Positions 53,152-63,674 of a stretch of DNA of 64,000 bases are shown in pieces; positions within the stretch are counted from its first letter, which is position 1; every line of letters begins with the position of its first letter. Source of the DNA: Streptococcus sp. S1 (GTDB lineage Bacteria > Bacillota > Bacilli > Lactobacillales > Streptococcaceae). The notes under the pieces are model-generated. The model searched no databases, was not told where the DNA came from, and saw only the letters and a list, made by a program, of their open reading frames with translations. The translations under genes and the position numbers were made by a program. Location of the stretch: NCBI RefSeq assembly GCF_034137685.1, contig NZ_CP139418.1:1763001-1827000 (forward strand), in the 5' to 3' direction.

Positions 53152-53934
53152 TTATTTTCCTCTGAATTCTGCAAAGACTTGCAAGATCTTAGCAGCCACA
53201 GCTTGTGGTTGATTTTGTTTGGCTACCAATTGATCATCCGCATAAGGCTGAAGGGCTGGAAAATCACCAATCTGAACTGCATAAAGAGCTTTTTCAAAGA
53301 GCTCGATATCATTTTGATCATTGCCAAAAGCCACGAAATTCTCTCCACAGAGTTCTTCTACGGTTGTTGCTTTATGCGTATCTGCTGGATTGAGATAGAT
53401 GCATTTTTCATGCGCATGATAGCGGATATGGGCCTTGTCTGTCTTTTCGATTCGCTCGATGATCTCATCCACGAGCTCCTCATGGCCACCCATATAGATC
53501 ACAACCTTAATCGGATCTGTCAGCTCCTCTAACGAACGATACTGGGCTTTCTTGAGAGGGTCTACATTAACAACAAAAGGAATCTTTTCCAAAATCTGTC
53601 CGCTATAATCAAAGGTATCATCCACAAAAAATGGTAGATTGTAATGGTGACAAAAGCCAAGGACTTCCCGATACACATCCTTGTCCAATTGTTCCTCATA
53701 TACTAATTGTCCCTGACGATAGGCCAATCCACCATTTAAGCCTATCACGAGTTGTTGACTCAATGGATCCCCTAAAAGGTCCAAGCAGTCCCGGTAAGAA
53801 CGTGCAGAAGCAAAGGCAACTTCATGGCCAAATTCTTCTGCTCTCAATAAGACCTGTTTGATTTCATCATCGATTGTGACACCATCGAATGACAGAGTTC
53901 CATCTAAATCAAATACAAACTTCATCTTGTTCAC
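53152..53934 (-). CDS. HAD-superfamily (Cof-type) phosphatase
   Basis: 260 residues: FVFDLDGTLSFDGVTI (motif I with DxD), GHEVAFASARSYRD (motif II), and motif III/IV VEELCGENFVAFGNDQNDIELFEKA, with the type IIB cap. Such enzymes dephosphorylate sugar phosphates, flavin or nucleotide substrates. The substrate is unknown. It follows folD by 4 bp. Confidence 0.9.
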   Translation of the reverse strand: MNKMKFVFDLDGTLSFDGVTIDDEIKQVLLRAEEFGHEVAFASARSYRDCLDLLGDPLSQQLVIGLNGGLAYRQGQLVYEEQLDKDVYREVLGFCHHYNLPFFVDDTFDYSGQILEKIPFVVNVDPLKKAQYRSLEELTDPIKVVIYMGGHEELVDEIIERIEKTDKAHIRYHAHEKCIYLNPADTHKATTVEELCGENFVAFGNDQNDIELFEKALYAVQIGDFPALQPYADDQLVAKQNQPQAVAAKILQVFAEFRGK

Positions 53935-53938
53935 ACTT

Positions 53939-54793
53939 TCATTTTTTTAAGGCACGAACAGCTGCTTCGTAGGTCTGCTCCATCAGCATGGTGACGGTCA
54001 TAGGACCAACTCCTCCTGGTACCGGGGTAATATGACTGGCCAAAGGGGCAACGGAGTCAAAATCGACATCCCCACACAATTTGCCATTCTCATCACGATT
54101 CATTCCGACGTCAATGACGACGGCACCTTCTTTCACGAAGTCTGCTGTTACAAATTTCGCACGACCGATCGCAACAACCAAGATATCTGCTCTTCTAGCA
54201 ATTTTAGGCAGATGATGGGTCCGGGAATGGGTCAAGGTTACCGTCGCATTTTTAGCAAGGAGCAACTGCGCCATTGGTTTTCCAACGATATTGGAACGAC
54301 CAATCACGACTGCTCGCTTCCCTTCTAGATCAATCCCGTACTCTTTGAACATCTCCATGATCCCAGCAGGAGTCGATGGCACCATGAGAGGATTTCCAGC
54401 CCATAAGCGTCCCATATTCAATGGATGAAAGCCATCCACATCTTTTGTCGGATCAATGGCTAAAAGGACTGCATCCGCATCGATATGCTTAGGCAGTGGC
54501 AACTGCACCAAAATCCCATGCCAAAGGGGATCTTGATTGTAGTGTTCGATCACTTCTAATAACTCAGATTGGCTGATGCTTTCAGGAAGTCGTCTCACTT
54601 CACTCCGAAAGCCTGCCGCAATAGCAGAACGCTCTTTATTTCTTACATAGATTTTGCTAGCTGGATTATCTCCTACCACGATTACAACGAGGCCAGGCAC
54701 AACTCCTGTCTCTTCTTTTAATCGTGCTGTTTTCTTCGCAATCTCACCCTGTAATTTTGTAGCGAGCGCCTTCCCATCAATGATTGTCGTCAT
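53939..54793 (-). CDS. folD: Bifunctional methylene-THF dehydrogenase / methenyl-THF cyclohydrolase
   Basis: 284 residues from ATG at 54793, the start that gives [15 protein letters not shown]. Motifs include [25 protein letters not shown] with the catalytic Lys, [47 protein letters not shown] and [16 protein letters not shown]. It supplies 10-formyl-THF for purine and formyl-Met synthesis. The upstream in-frame extension has no credible ribosome site. Confidence 0.97.
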   Translation of the reverse strand: MTTIIDGKALATKLQGEIAKKTARLKEETGVVPGLVVIVVGDNPASKIYVRNKERSAIAAGFRSEVRRLPESISQSELLEVIEHYNQDPLWHGILVQLPLPKHIDADAVLLAIDPTKDVDGFHPLNMGRLWAGNPLMVPSTPAGIMEMFKEYGIDLEGKRAVVIGRSNIVGKPMAQLLLAKNATVTLTHSRTHHLPKIARRADILVVAIGRAKFVTADFVKEGAVVIDVGMNRDENGKLCGDVDFDSVAPLASHITPVPGGVGPMTVTMLMEQTYEAAVRALKK

Positions 54794-54958
54794 GTCAATT
54801 CTCTTTCTAGTCAAGTAATGAAAATAGTCCTCTCTATTATAGCAGATTTCAACTCTCAAACCTAACTGTTCCTGCTTAGAATTTCTTATAGACGAAAACT
54901 ATAACCAGATGGACAAAAAATGAGCTTGAGACCACCCCAAACTCATCCACTCAGCTAC

Positions 54959-55189
54959 TTAGTAAAGTAATTCATAAATTTCCATTGCAATTAAATCAAT
55001 GCTATCAAATGTATAGGTTTCACGCGCTTTAACATCACGAAGTGTAAAGGTTGAACCTTCTTCTTCATTGTGGTTGTAGGCTACTTCAGCGACAACAACA
55101 CCGTCACGTTCAAAATTACGTTTTAAGTTTCCACCGTCTTTTGTCATCGTCTCCAAACGGTTAATAATCCGTACTAAATGTGATTCCAT
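54959..55189 (-). CDS. DUF1797-family protein
   Basis: 76 residues: MESHLVRIINRLETMTKDGGNLKRNFERDG and VAYNHNEEEGSTFTLRDVKARETYTFDSIDLIAMEIYELL match the DUF1797 (YkuJ-like) family of Firmicutes. It is small, cytosolic and of unknown function. Strong AGGAGA precedes it. It diverges from clpE across a 240-bp control region. Confidence 0.9.
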   Translation of the reverse strand: MESHLVRIINRLETMTKDGGNLKRNFERDGVVVAEVAYNHNEEEGSTFTLRDVKARETYTFDSIDLIAMEIYELLY

Positions 55190-55318
55190 TTTATTTCTCC
55201 TCTTTACTTTCTACTCTCCTATTTTATCATAAAAGAGAAAGCTCTTCCAATAAAAATTCACATTTTTCCTTTGATTTGCTCTCTTCTTCAATCCTTAGCG
55301 ACATTCCGTAGCAAATTC

Positions 55319-55346
55319 TTGCAAACTTCTAGAATACTGATATAAT
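55319..55346 (+). promoter_or_regulatory. clpE promoter
   Basis: TTGCAA at 55319-55324 and TATAAT at 55341-55346 with a 16-bp spacer, upstream of the CtsR box and the clpE start. Confidence 0.8.
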
Positions 55347-55359
55347 GAAACTATAAATC

Positions 55360-55376
55360 TTTGACTATTTTTGACC
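55360..55376. promoter_or_regulatory. CtsR operator of clpE
   Basis: TTTGACTATTTTTGACC is the reverse complement of GGTCAAAAATAGTCAAA, a full match to the CtsR heptad direct repeat RGTCAAANANRGTCAAA. It lies 14 bp after the -10 box, where binding blocks transcription. It implies heat- and misfolded-protein-induced expression of clpE. Confidence 0.95.
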
Positions 55377-55431
55377 TTTTAAAAATAGGCTCGTCTCTTG
55401 ATGGAAAACCATCAAAAACCTACTGTGAGGT

Positions 55432-57696
55432 ATGTATATGCTTTGTCAAAATTGTAAAATAAATGAATCAACCATCCATTTATATACAAATGTAAATGGA
55501 CGTCAGCAGCAAGTAGACCTCTGTCAAAATTGCTATAAAATTATGAAAACAGACCCAAATAACAGCTTCTTGAAAGGCATGACCCAACGGAGTCAACTCA
55601 CTGGAGATCCTTTTGAAGATTTCTTCAATAACCTTGGAAACTTCCAAAGTCCGCAAGAACCTCAAACCCCTCCAACTCAACCCGGAGGCAGTTATGGAGG
55701 TGGTGGCTACGGTCAAAACAATAACCGTGGCGACGGTCAAGAGCCTCGTCAAGCACGCCCTCAAAAGCCAAAAGGACTGTTAGAGGAGTTCGGCATCAAT
55801 GTTACAGAAATTGCCCGCAAAGGGGATATTGACCCTGTCATTGGCCGTGACGAGGAGATTATCCGTGTCATCGAAATTCTCAACCGTCGAACCAAGAACA
55901 ACCCGGTTCTGATTGGAGAGCCTGGGGTCGGAAAAACTGCCGTTGTGGAAGGCCTGGCTCAAAAAATCGTCGATGGCGACGTTCCTCATAAATTGCAAGG
56001 AAAAGAAGTCATCCGCCTAGACGTTGTGAGCCTCGTTCAGGGTACAGGCATCCGTGGTCAATTCGAAGAACGCATGCAAAAATTAATGGATGAAATTCGT
56101 CAACGCGAAGATGTTATCCTGTTCATCGACGAAATCCATGAAATTGTTGGTGCAGGATCTGCTGGTGAGGGCAATATGGACGCTGGAAATATCCTCAAAC
56201 CAGCCTTGGCGCGCGGTGAACTCCAATTAGTTGGGGCTACTACCCTCAATGAATACCGTATCATTGAAAAAGATGCGGCCTTGGAACGTCGGATGCAGCC
56301 CGTTAAGGTCGATGAGCCAACGGTTGAAGAAACCATCACCATCCTCAAGGGCATCCAGAAAAAATACGAAGACTACCACCACGTCCACTATACAGACGGG
56401 GCCATCGAAGCGGCAGCTATTCTGTCAAACCGTTACATCCAAGATCGCTTCCTGCCAGACAAGGCCATTGATCTGTTGGATGAAGCGGGATCTAAGATGA
56501 ACCTGACCCTAAACTTTGTGGATCCAAAAGTGATCGACCAGCGCTTGATTGAAGCTGAAAACCTCAAAGCCCAAGCGACGCGCGAAGAAGACTTTGAAAA
56601 AGCAGCCTACTTCCGCGATCAAATCGCGAAATACAAGGAAATGCAAGGTCAACATATCACCGATCAAGAGACCCCTGTCATCAGTGAAAAAACTATTGAA
56701 CACATCGTTGAACAAAAGACCAATATTCCTGTTGGCGATTTGAAAGAAAAAGAACAGTCTCAATTGATCAATCTGGCTTCTGATTTGAAAGCTCATGTGA
56801 TTGGTCAAGACGATGCAGTAGATAAAATCGCGAAAGCCATTCGACGCAATCGTGTCGGCTTAGGATCGCCTAACCGTCCAATCGGAAGCTTCCTCTTTGT
56901 CGGACCAACTGGTGTCGGAAAGACCGAGTTGTCTAAACAATTAGCGATCGAGCTCTTTGGCTCTGCAGACAATATGATCCGCTTTGATATGAGCGAATAC
57001 ATGGAAAAACATAGCGTAGCGAAACTAGTCGGAGCTCCTCCGGGCTATGTTGGCTACGATGAAGCTGGACAACTAACGGAAAAGGTTCGTCGCAATCCTT
57101 ACTCCCTCGTGTTATTGGATGAAGTGGAAAAAGCCCATCCAGATGTCATGCACATGTTCTTGCAAGTCTTGGATGATGGCCGTTTGACAGATGGTCAAGG
57201 CCGTACCGTCAGCTTCAAAGATACCATTATCATCATGACCTCTAACGCTGGAACTGGCAAAGCTGAGGCCAATGTTGGTTTTGGAGCTGCTCGCGAAGGT
57301 CGAACCAACTCTGTACTTGGAGAACTCGGTAACTTCTTTAGCCCTGAATTCATGAACCGTTTTGATGGCATCATTGAATTCCAACCTCTATCAAAAGAAA
57401 ACCTTCTCCAAATCGTTACCCTCATGCTGGATGAAGTCAATCAACGTCTCGCACAAAATGAGATTCATCTGGATGTGACAGAGAAGGTCAAAGAAAAATT
57501 GGTCGATCTGGGTTACGATCCAAAAATGGGGGCCCGCCCACTCCGTCGTACCATCCAAGACCATATCGAAGATGCCATTACCGATTATTACCTGGAACAT
57601 CCAAGTGAGAAACAACTCAAAGCCGCCATGACCAGCAATGGGAATATTAGCATCAAAGCTGTTCACAAGACGGCTGAAAAGAAGTCAGAATCATAA
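55432..57696 (+). CDS. clpE: ATP-dependent Clp protease ATP-binding subunit ClpE
   Basis: 754 residues. An N-terminal zinc finger (CQNC at 5-8 and CQNC at 31-34) replaces the usual Clp N-domain, which is diagnostic of ClpE. A Gln/Gly/Pro-rich linker leads to AAA+ 1 with Walker A GEPGVGKT (162-169), then a UVR-type helix pair ([14 protein letters not shown]), and AAA+ 2 with GPTGVGKT. ClpE unfolds proteins for ClpP. A start at ATG 55438 two codons later is equally possible. It is regulated by the CtsR box upstream. Confidence 0.97.
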   Translation: MYMLCQNCKINESTIHLYTNVNGRQQQVDLCQNCYKIMKTDPNNSFLKGMTQRSQLTGDPFEDFFNNLGNFQSPQEPQTPPTQPGGSYGGGGYGQNNNRGDGQEPRQARPQKPKGLLEEFGINVTEIARKGDIDPVIGRDEEIIRVIEILNRRTKNNPVLIGEPGVGKTAVVEGLAQKIVDGDVPHKLQGKEVIRLDVVSLVQGTGIRGQFEERMQKLMDEIRQREDVILFIDEIHEIVGAGSAGEGNMDAGNILKPALARGELQLVGATTLNEYRIIEKDAALERRMQPVKVDEPTVEETITILKGIQKKYEDYHHVHYTDGAIEAAAILSNRYIQDRFLPDKAIDLLDEAGSKMNLTLNFVDPKVIDQRLIEAENLKAQATREEDFEKAAYFRDQIAKYKEMQGQHITDQETPVISEKTIEHIVEQKTNIPVGDLKEKEQSQLINLASDLKAHVIGQDDAVDKIAKAIRRNRVGLGSPNRPIGSFLFVGPTGVGKTELSKQLAIELFGSADNMIRFDMSEYMEKHSVAKLVGAPPGYVGYDEAGQLTEKVRRNPYSLVLLDEVEKAHPDVMHMFLQVLDDGRLTDGQGRTVSFKDTIIIMTSNAGTGKAEANVGFGAAREGRTNSVLGELGNFFSPEFMNRFDGIIEFQPLSKENLLQIVTLMLDEVNQRLAQNEIHLDVTEKVKEKLVDLGYDPKMGARPLRRTIQDHIEDAITDYYLEHPSEKQLKAAMTSNGNISIKAVHKTAEKKSES

Positions 57697-57713
57697 TCAG
57701 TAAAGGTACATTC

Positions 57714-57745
57714 AGAGACTGGAAAATCCAGTCTCTTTCTTTTTT
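57714..57745 (+). terminator. clpE terminator
   Basis: AGAGACTGGA-AAA-TCCAGTCTCT followed by TTCTTTTTT, 18 bp after the clpE stop. Confidence 0.93.
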
Positions 57746-57806
57746 CCCTCCAGATTTTTGCTAAAAAATATGATATAATGATGAAAAAATAAGAAAAGAG
57801 AAAACC

Positions 57807-58256
57807 ATGACCATTCCAAGTTTTGGTGAAAAAAAACAAGATGTGACCTACGTCAATCGCTATGGTGTCTACGCTGTTATTCCCAATAAGGACAAGGATC
57901 AGATCATCCTCGTTCAAGCTCCAAATGGGGCTTGGTTCTTGCCTGGCGGGGAAATCGAGGCAGGTGAAGATCACTTGCAAGCTCTGAAACGGGAACTGAT
58001 CGAAGAATTAGGCTTTACCGCTGTTTTAGGGCAATACTATGGCCAAGCAGATGAGTATTTCTATTCCAGTCATCGCGACACCTACTACTACAATCCTGCC
58101 TATATTTATGAAGTAGTGGATTATACAGAGGCTCAAAAACCACTGGAAGATTTTAACAATCTTGCTTGGTTTCCTGTAGAGGAAGCTATTGAAAAACTCA
58201 AACGTGGCAGTCACAAATGGGGCATTGAACAGTGGAAAAATACCCACAAAAAATAA
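57807..58256 (+). CDS. NUDIX hydrolase
   Basis: 149 residues with a complete Nudix box: GGEIEAGEDHLQALKRELIEELGF (47-70), carrying the metal-binding REXXEE core. The family hydrolyses nucleoside diphosphate derivatives such as oxidised dNTPs, ADP-ribose or sugar nucleotides; the substrate here is unknown. TATAAT lies near 57774 and AAAAGAG before the ATG. It is followed by a separate transcript for DUF1827. Confidence 0.92.
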   Translation: MTIPSFGEKKQDVTYVNRYGVYAVIPNKDKDQIILVQAPNGAWFLPGGEIEAGEDHLQALKRELIEELGFTAVLGQYYGQADEYFYSSHRDTYYYNPAYIYEVVDYTEAQKPLEDFNNLAWFPVEEAIEKLKRGSHKWGIEQWKNTHKK

Positions 58257-58323
58257 AGGAATTCTTTCACAAAAATTAAAAAAGTGCTATAATAAATGAA
58301 GATAGAGGTTAGGAGGAACTCAT

Positions 58324-58626
58324 ATGAAGCTCATTAATACCACAAATAGTCATGCTGCACTGGTCAAAAGCCAACTTGCCAGCACTGACGCCTTGCTTGT
58401 CGAGGTTTATTCCGCGGGCAATACCGATGTTGTTTTTACACAGGCCCCGACACACTATGAATTATTGATCAGTAACAAACACCGAGCTATTCGTGAAACT
58501 GAAGTAGAAAAAATTCGTGAGTTCTTTTTAAAACGTAAGATTGATCTTCAAATCATTGACCAATCCGCTATTAAAACCCTCTACTCCGATAAACTAATTG
58601 AAATTTCCTTTCCAATTACAAAGTAA
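58324..58626 (+). CDS. DUF1827-family protein
   Basis: 100 residues: MKLINTTNSHAALVKSQL, LLVEVYSAGNTDVVFTQAPTHYELLISNKHRAI and a charged helix match DUF1827 of lactic acid bacteria. No function is known. The extended -10 TGCTATAAT near 58285 and AGGAGG before the ATG mark its own promoter. A terminator overlaps the stop. Confidence 0.88.
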   Translation: MKLINTTNSHAALVKSQLASTDALLVEVYSAGNTDVVFTQAPTHYELLISNKHRAIRETEVEKIREFFLKRKIDLQIIDQSAIKTLYSDKLIEISFPITK

Positions 58627-58652
58627 GGCCAATTTGCCTTACTTTTTTTATT
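58621..58652 (+). terminator. Terminator of the DUF1827 gene
   Basis: AAGTAAGGC and GCCTTACTT form a stem that begins within the stop codon region and is followed by seven T residues. Confidence 0.88.
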
Positions 58653-58691
58653 TCCTTAATGCATGAATCTATACACCATTTTAGCCATTAA

Positions 58692-58720
58692 AAAAGAAGT
58701 TCCTTTATGGAACTTCTTTT
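58692..58720. terminator. ileS terminator (bidirectional)
   Basis: AAAAGAAGTTCC-TTTAT-GGAACTTCTTTT, a perfect 12-bp stem 9 bp beyond the ileS stop. Confidence 0.92.
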
Positions 58721-58728
58721 AATGTATT

Positions 58729-61521
58729 TTATTTAGCTTCAAATCCTTCTGCGACTGCGTCTGCAAAGTTCTCTTCGACGATGCTTGCACAGTGATCACA
58801 GATGGTTGCATGGTAGTGACGTTCAGCCGTTGTTGGATCGATGCGACGGCAACGCTCACAAACTTCACCAGCGGCACGTTCAACCGTGAAGGCTACATCT
58901 TCAAAGGTCACTGCACCTTCTGGAGCTGGGCCTTCTGCGATAATTAATTCAGAAACAATCAAGAGTTGAGCAACATTGCTATCAACAGCTCCAAGAAGTG
59001 TTTTCACAACTTCATTTGGATAAACTGTCAAATGAGCTTCAAGTGATTTACCGATCACTTTTTCATTCCGCGCTTCTTCCAAGGCTTTTTGAGCTTGACC
59101 ACGGAAGTCCATGAAGGCTGACCAAGTATCCAAGATTTCTTCTTGGTTGGCAAACGTTTGAGCTTCTGGCAATTCTGACAACTGAACGAAGTCTTCTGCT
59201 TCAAACTCAAGATAGGACCAGATTTCTTCAGCAGTGTGAGGAAGAATTGGCGTCAAGAGTTTCGTGATTTTCACAAGGATATCATAGAAGACTGTTTGCA
59301 TTTGACGGCGTTCAAGTGATTTTGCACCTTCAATATAGACAACATCTTTGGCAAAGTCAAGGTAGAAGGCAGACAAATCAACGTTGATAAAGTTAACAAG
59401 CGCCTTGTAGATCGTCAAGAACTCAAAGTTTTCATAAGCATCACGGATGGTCTTAACAAGTTGGTTAAAGCGAATGGTCATGTACTTGTCAACTGAACGA
59501 AGCTCGTCATAAACAACTGCATCCTCAGCTGGGTTAAAGTCAGAAGTGTTGGCAATCAAGAAACGAAGAGTATTCCGGATCTTACGGTAAGTCTCAGACA
59601 CTTGGCTCAAGATATCCATTGAGATACGCACGTCATTACTTGAGTCTACACTAGTTACCCAGAGACGCAAGATTTCAGCACCAAATTGCTTTTCAACATC
59701 ACTTGGAGCAATGGTATTTCCAAGAGATTTAGACATCTTCTCACCTTTCCCATCCAAAGCAAAACCTTGAGACAAGATTTGTTTGTATGGTGCAACACCA
59801 TGGTTCGCCACAGATGTGATAAGAGATGAGTTGAACCAACCACGGTATTGGTCTGAACCTTCTAGGTAGAGATCCGCTGGATATTTGAGTTCAGGACGGT
59901 TAACGACAACCCCATTCCATGATGAACCTGAGTCAAACCAGACGTCCATGATATCTGTTTCTTTTGTAAATTCGCCATTTGGTGAACCTGGATGCGTAAA
60001 TCCTTCTGGCAAGAGGTCTTTCGCTTCACGCTGCCACCAGATAATGGAACCATGCTCTTCAAAGAGTTGCGCTACATGTTCGATGGTTTCAGCCGTCATG
60101 ATTGGTGTTCCATCTTCTGCATAGAAGATTGGAAGAGGCACACCCCAGGCACGTTGACGAGAGATGACCCAGTCACCACGGTCACGAATCATGTTGTAAA
60201 GACGGACTTTCCCCCATTCTGAGTGGAATTTAACTTTTTCAATTTCGTCCAAGATATCTTGACGGAATTTCGATACTGAGGCAAACCATTGTGGAACTGC
60301 ACGCCAGATAATTGGTTTTTTCGTCCGCCAGTCAAATGGGTAGGAGTGAGAGATTTCTTCTTGAGCAAGGAGCAAATCGCCAAGTTTTTCGATAACCGTT
60401 GGAACAACCTTGTCATAGAACTGACCTGCAAAGTCAGGGCCAGCATTCTCCATCATGATTCCGCGTTCGTTAACAGTAACAGCAACTTCGAGACCATTGG
60501 CAATCCCTACATTGTAGTCATCCTCACCAAAACCAGGAGCAGTATGGACGATACCAGTACCTGAATCAAGGGTTACATGCTCACCAAGGATCACCAATTC
60601 ATCCACTTCAGGATCCCATGGGTGTTCTGTAACGATATGGTTCAATTCTTTCCCTTGGTAAGTCGCAAGGACTTCAGCATTTTCCCAACCGAATTTTTCA
60701 GAAAGGCTTGGCAAGAGCTCAGATGCTACGACATACTTGCGGTCAGATCCAGCAGGTTTCACTACGACATAATCAAACTCTGCCCCCACCGTCAATCCAC
60801 GAGAAGCTGTAACAGTAAATGGAGTTGTTGTCCAGACAACGATGTAAGTGTCTGTATCTAGGACACCCTTACCATCTTTAACCTTGTTCGCATAGTAAAG
60901 AGACGTTGATACCAAATCATGGTATTCAATCTCTGCTTCAGCAAGGGCTGACTCAGAAGACCAAGACCAGTAAACTGGCTTAGCCCCACGGTAGATATAG
61001 CCTTTATTGGCCATTTCACCAAAGACGCGGATTTGCGCTGCTTCATAGTCAGGCGTCAAGGTTACATAAGGATGCTCCCAATCACCTGAAACACCTAAGC
61101 GTTTAAAGTCTTCGCGTTGTTTATCTACTTGAGAAAGAGCGTATTCACGGCAGAGTTTCAGGTACTCAACCAAGTCCATTTCTTTACGTTTCACACCTTG
61201 TTTGGCCAAGACTTGCTCAATTGGCAAACCATGGGTATCCCAACCTGGAATATAAGGGGCGTAAAAGCCTGACATAGACTTAGAACGAACAATGATATCT
61301 TTTGAGATCTTGTTCATGGCATGCCCTACGTGAATATTTCCGTTAGCATAGGGAGGGCCATCATGAAGGGTAAAATGCGGTTTTCCTTCATTCAACTCTT
61401 GACGGCGTTGATACAATTTTGCATCTTCCCATTCTTTTTGCCAAACTGGTTCCTTCGTTGGAAGCCCAGCCCGCATTGGAAAAGCTGTTTTCCCAAGATT
61501 CAATGTTTCTTTGAGTTTCAT
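58729..61521 (-). CDS. ileS: Isoleucyl-tRNA synthetase
   Basis: 930 residues. Class I motif HVGH (64-67, in [14 protein letters not shown]), editing-domain segment [35 protein letters not shown] and a C-terminal zinc site with CERCRR and CDHC. It charges tRNA-Ile in the cytosol. Expression is controlled by the T-box leader upstream. It lies directly downstream of divIVA, the usual streptococcal order. Confidence 0.97.
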   Translation of the reverse strand: MKLKETLNLGKTAFPMRAGLPTKEPVWQKEWEDAKLYQRRQELNEGKPHFTLHDGPPYANGNIHVGHAMNKISKDIIVRSKSMSGFYAPYIPGWDTHGLPIEQVLAKQGVKRKEMDLVEYLKLCREYALSQVDKQREDFKRLGVSGDWEHPYVTLTPDYEAAQIRVFGEMANKGYIYRGAKPVYWSWSSESALAEAEIEYHDLVSTSLYYANKVKDGKGVLDTDTYIVVWTTTPFTVTASRGLTVGAEFDYVVVKPAGSDRKYVVASELLPSLSEKFGWENAEVLATYQGKELNHIVTEHPWDPEVDELVILGEHVTLDSGTGIVHTAPGFGEDDYNVGIANGLEVAVTVNERGIMMENAGPDFAGQFYDKVVPTVIEKLGDLLLAQEEISHSYPFDWRTKKPIIWRAVPQWFASVSKFRQDILDEIEKVKFHSEWGKVRLYNMIRDRGDWVISRQRAWGVPLPIFYAEDGTPIMTAETIEHVAQLFEEHGSIIWWQREAKDLLPEGFTHPGSPNGEFTKETDIMDVWFDSGSSWNGVVVNRPELKYPADLYLEGSDQYRGWFNSSLITSVANHGVAPYKQILSQGFALDGKGEKMSKSLGNTIAPSDVEKQFGAEILRLWVTSVDSSNDVRISMDILSQVSETYRKIRNTLRFLIANTSDFNPAEDAVVYDELRSVDKYMTIRFNQLVKTIRDAYENFEFLTIYKALVNFINVDLSAFYLDFAKDVVYIEGAKSLERRQMQTVFYDILVKITKLLTPILPHTAEEIWSYLEFEAEDFVQLSELPEAQTFANQEEILDTWSAFMDFRGQAQKALEEARNEKVIGKSLEAHLTVYPNEVVKTLLGAVDSNVAQLLIVSELIIAEGPAPEGAVTFEDVAFTVERAAGEVCERCRRIDPTTAERHYHATICDHCASIVEENFADAVAEGFEAK

Positions 61522-61547
61522 TGTGTCTCCTTATTGATTTAAAAGCT

Positions 61548-61772
61548 ATAAAAAAAACACGAGCATCCTAAAAAGGACGATTGCTCGTGGTACCACCTTT
61601 GTTCGAGAAGTCGCAAGCGACCTTCTCCTCTCATCCCGTAACGAGGGAAACGTCCGTTCTTACTCAAGGGTTCAGAACGAATACTGTAAAAGGATCATCC
61701 ATTAAGAGGGAGTGCAGATCTTCCACCATCATCTGCTCGCTAGACCTATCATTAATGGACCTGTTTTTACAA
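61548..61772 (-). promoter_or_regulatory. T-box leader of ileS
   Basis: The minus strand carries the conserved T-box AGGTGGTACCACG (61586-61598). It is followed at once by the terminator hairpin CACGAGC..GCTCGTG with a run of eight T residues (61551-61590). About 150 nt upstream form the stem I region starting near AATGATAGGTCTAGCGAGC. Uncharged tRNA would bind the leader and favour the antiterminator. The Ile specificity is inferred from the downstream gene; the exact specifier triplet was not assigned. A TATAAT at 61774-61779 (minus) may be its -10 box, overlapping the divIVA stop. Confidence 0.92.
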
Positions 61773-61774
61773 AA

Positions 61775-62602
61775 TTATAAAATATTGACAGATTCACGAT
61801 TTGCATCATCTTCAGGTTGAACAGTTTCTTCAACCTCAACGACTTCCTCATTTTCATGACGAGTGTGCTCTGCTTCTTCTAAAGCGGATTGAACTTTTTC
61901 ATTCAAACCTTCAAACGCTTGTGTTGCACCCAATTCTAAATTAGCAGCTTCGATTCGTTTTTGCAATTCTTCGATTTCAGCTGGAGAGAATTGACGAGTC
62001 AAATCAATGTTATCATCTTCTGCATGATGATGGTGAACTGATTCACCCAAAGCTTTCTCCACAATTTCACGGAAAGCTTCATCACTTGTTTGAATGTACA
62101 TAGCTGTTGGACGAAGAATTTCATCCCATTCAGGTGTATCGATAATACTCAATTGGCTTTCGATGGTTGATTTCAAACGTTGATGGAAGACGCGTGTCTT
62201 GTTCTTCAATTCCTCTGTTTCAACGGCAACCTTCTTGGCATTATCCGTTGCATGACGAAGGATTTCATTTGCTTTTTGTTTTGCTTCATCTACTAAGTGC
62301 TGTGCATCTTGTTCAGCTTGACGAACAATATTTTCAGAACGTTCGTTAGCTGCTTGTTTCACACGTTCCGCAGTATCTTGTGCAATCAAAACAGATTGAC
62401 TCAATGAATCTTTCATTTCATCAAAATAGTTTAAGCGTTCTTCAAGAGCTTGAATTTTTGCTTCTTGATCATGATTTAAACGAACAAGATCTTCATAATC
62501 GCGAACAACGATATCTAGAAATTCTTCTACTTCGTTCGCATCATACCCTCTAAATTTAACGCCAAAAGTTTTATCTTTAATTTCTAAAGCAGTAAGAGCC
62601 AT
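61775..62602 (-). CDS. divIVA: Cell-division protein DivIVA
   Basis: 275 residues. The N-terminal membrane-binding domain ALTALEIKDKTFGVKFRGYDANEVEEFLDIVVRDYEDLV is the DivIVA signature. It is followed by long coiled coils (40-150 and ~160-240) and an acidic tail (EVVEVEETVQPEDD). It marks the septum and poles and organises division and peripheral cell-wall growth. It lies 9 bp after ylmH. Confidence 0.97.
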   Translation of the reverse strand: MALTALEIKDKTFGVKFRGYDANEVEEFLDIVVRDYEDLVRLNHDQEAKIQALEERLNYFDEMKDSLSQSVLIAQDTAERVKQAANERSENIVRQAEQDAQHLVDEAKQKANEILRHATDNAKKVAVETEELKNKTRVFHQRLKSTIESQLSIIDTPEWDEILRPTAMYIQTSDEAFREIVEKALGESVHHHHAEDDNIDLTRQFSPAEIEELQKRIEAANLELGATQAFEGLNEKVQSALEEAEHTRHENEEVVEVEETVQPEDDANRESVNIL

Positions 62603-62611
62603 AACTCCTCC

Positions 62612-63403
62612 TCATTTTTTACTTAAGAGTACTTCAACAGTTACTTTATATTTTCCACTCTTTGAAATACCATTTTCAGAAACAATTTTAAGACGCCCAA
62701 AGCGTCGGACACTGACTAAATCATTCAGACCTACAGAATAGCTAACATTGGAAGTAGTCGCATAGTTAACTTTCACTAGACCAGAACTAATCAACTGACT
62801 AGCTTGTGAGCGCGAAAGCTTGAAGGTCCCAGCAATCACCTTATCTAACCGATAACTCGACACGAGAATATCTCGCTGCTGGCTTTCTTCCTCTACGATC
62901 ATTTGTTCAGATAGAGGAACTTCCCTCAGCTTAACAGGTACCCGAGAAATTTTCTGGATGTGATCCATGAAATAGTGAACAAAACGCTGTTCAACAAATA
63001 CTTGGATCTTTCCATCACTCGTCAGAATATCTCCAAAGGACTTGCGCTCCACACCTAATTGGTGAACAATGGTCCCCAGTACCTGGGAATGGGTCAAGTG
63101 ATGAAATTTTGAAGCATAGACCATTTCCAATAAGGCCAGATCAAAGTCACTTGGATCTAATTGGTAATAATCTGAAGCAACAATAACCTTAGCATACTCC
63201 ATTTTCTGCTCATCACTGGAAGCAAAGACCTGTAACTGGTAGCTTGCCGCGACATTTCGTAAAATAGTGACCTGATGAGGGTTTAAAAAACCCGTCACCT
63301 CAACAGAATAGCGTTCCACCACTCTTTCAGACAATTCAATACAGCGATCAATGAATTCGTGATCTTCGCGATTGAAATGTTGGTAAATCTCTGTCTGTCC
63401 CAT
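62612..63403 (-). CDS. ylmH: YlmH S4-domain RNA-binding protein
   Basis: 263 residues. The N-terminal part (YQHFNREDHEFIDRCIEL) and middle domain are followed by the S4 domain ISSYRLDKVIAGTFKLSRSQASQLISSGLVKVNYA. YlmH of Firmicutes is encoded between ylmG and divIVA and has a ribosome-linked role. Position and sequence agree here. The gene follows the broken ylmG by 6 bp. Confidence 0.93.
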   Translation of the reverse strand: MGQTEIYQHFNREDHEFIDRCIELSERVVERYSVEVTGFLNPHQVTILRNVAASYQLQVFASSDEQKMEYAKVIVASDYYQLDPSDFDLALLEMVYASKFHHLTHSQVLGTIVHQLGVERKSFGDILTSDGKIQVFVEQRFVHYFMDHIQKISRVPVKLREVPLSEQMIVEEESQQRDILVSSYRLDKVIAGTFKLSRSQASQLISSGLVKVNYATTSNVSYSVGLNDLVSVRRFGRLKIVSENGISKSGKYKVTVEVLLSKK

Positions 63404-63409
63404 CGTATT

Positions 63410-63673
63410 CTATCCAATCAAAAGTAGGAACAAGCGGGCTAATAACTGATTCATCAAGTTCAAGACCAAAAGTGCTACTAGAACTGTAAAATCCAAGCCC
63501 CCAAATTGCAATGGTAACTTTCTAAAAAGGCTCAAAAATGGTTCAACTAGGCGGTGAACCATTTATCCAAGAGTACTCTGAGGTGCCCCAGGGAACCAAG
63601 ATAGTAAGGCATAGATGACAAGAATAATGGAATAGATTTGAATGATATTTGATAAGTATTGAAAGATAACCAT
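63410..63673 (-). pseudogene. ylmG: YlmG/YggT-family membrane protein with an in-frame stop
   Basis: From ATG at 63673 the frame gives VIFQYLSNIIQIYSIILVIYALLSWFPGAPQSTLG, then TAA at 63563-63565 (codon 37). It continues in the same frame MVHRLVEPFLSLFRKLPLQFGGLDFTVLVALLVLN to TAG at 63410. Both YggT-family hydrophobic halves and the VEP..PLQFGGLDF core are preserved, so a single nonsense codon splits an otherwise normal 87-residue gene. An ATG directly after the stop could restart the second half. It lies between sepF and ylmH as usual. Sequencing error cannot be excluded. Confidence 0.9.
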
Positions 63674-63674
63674 C

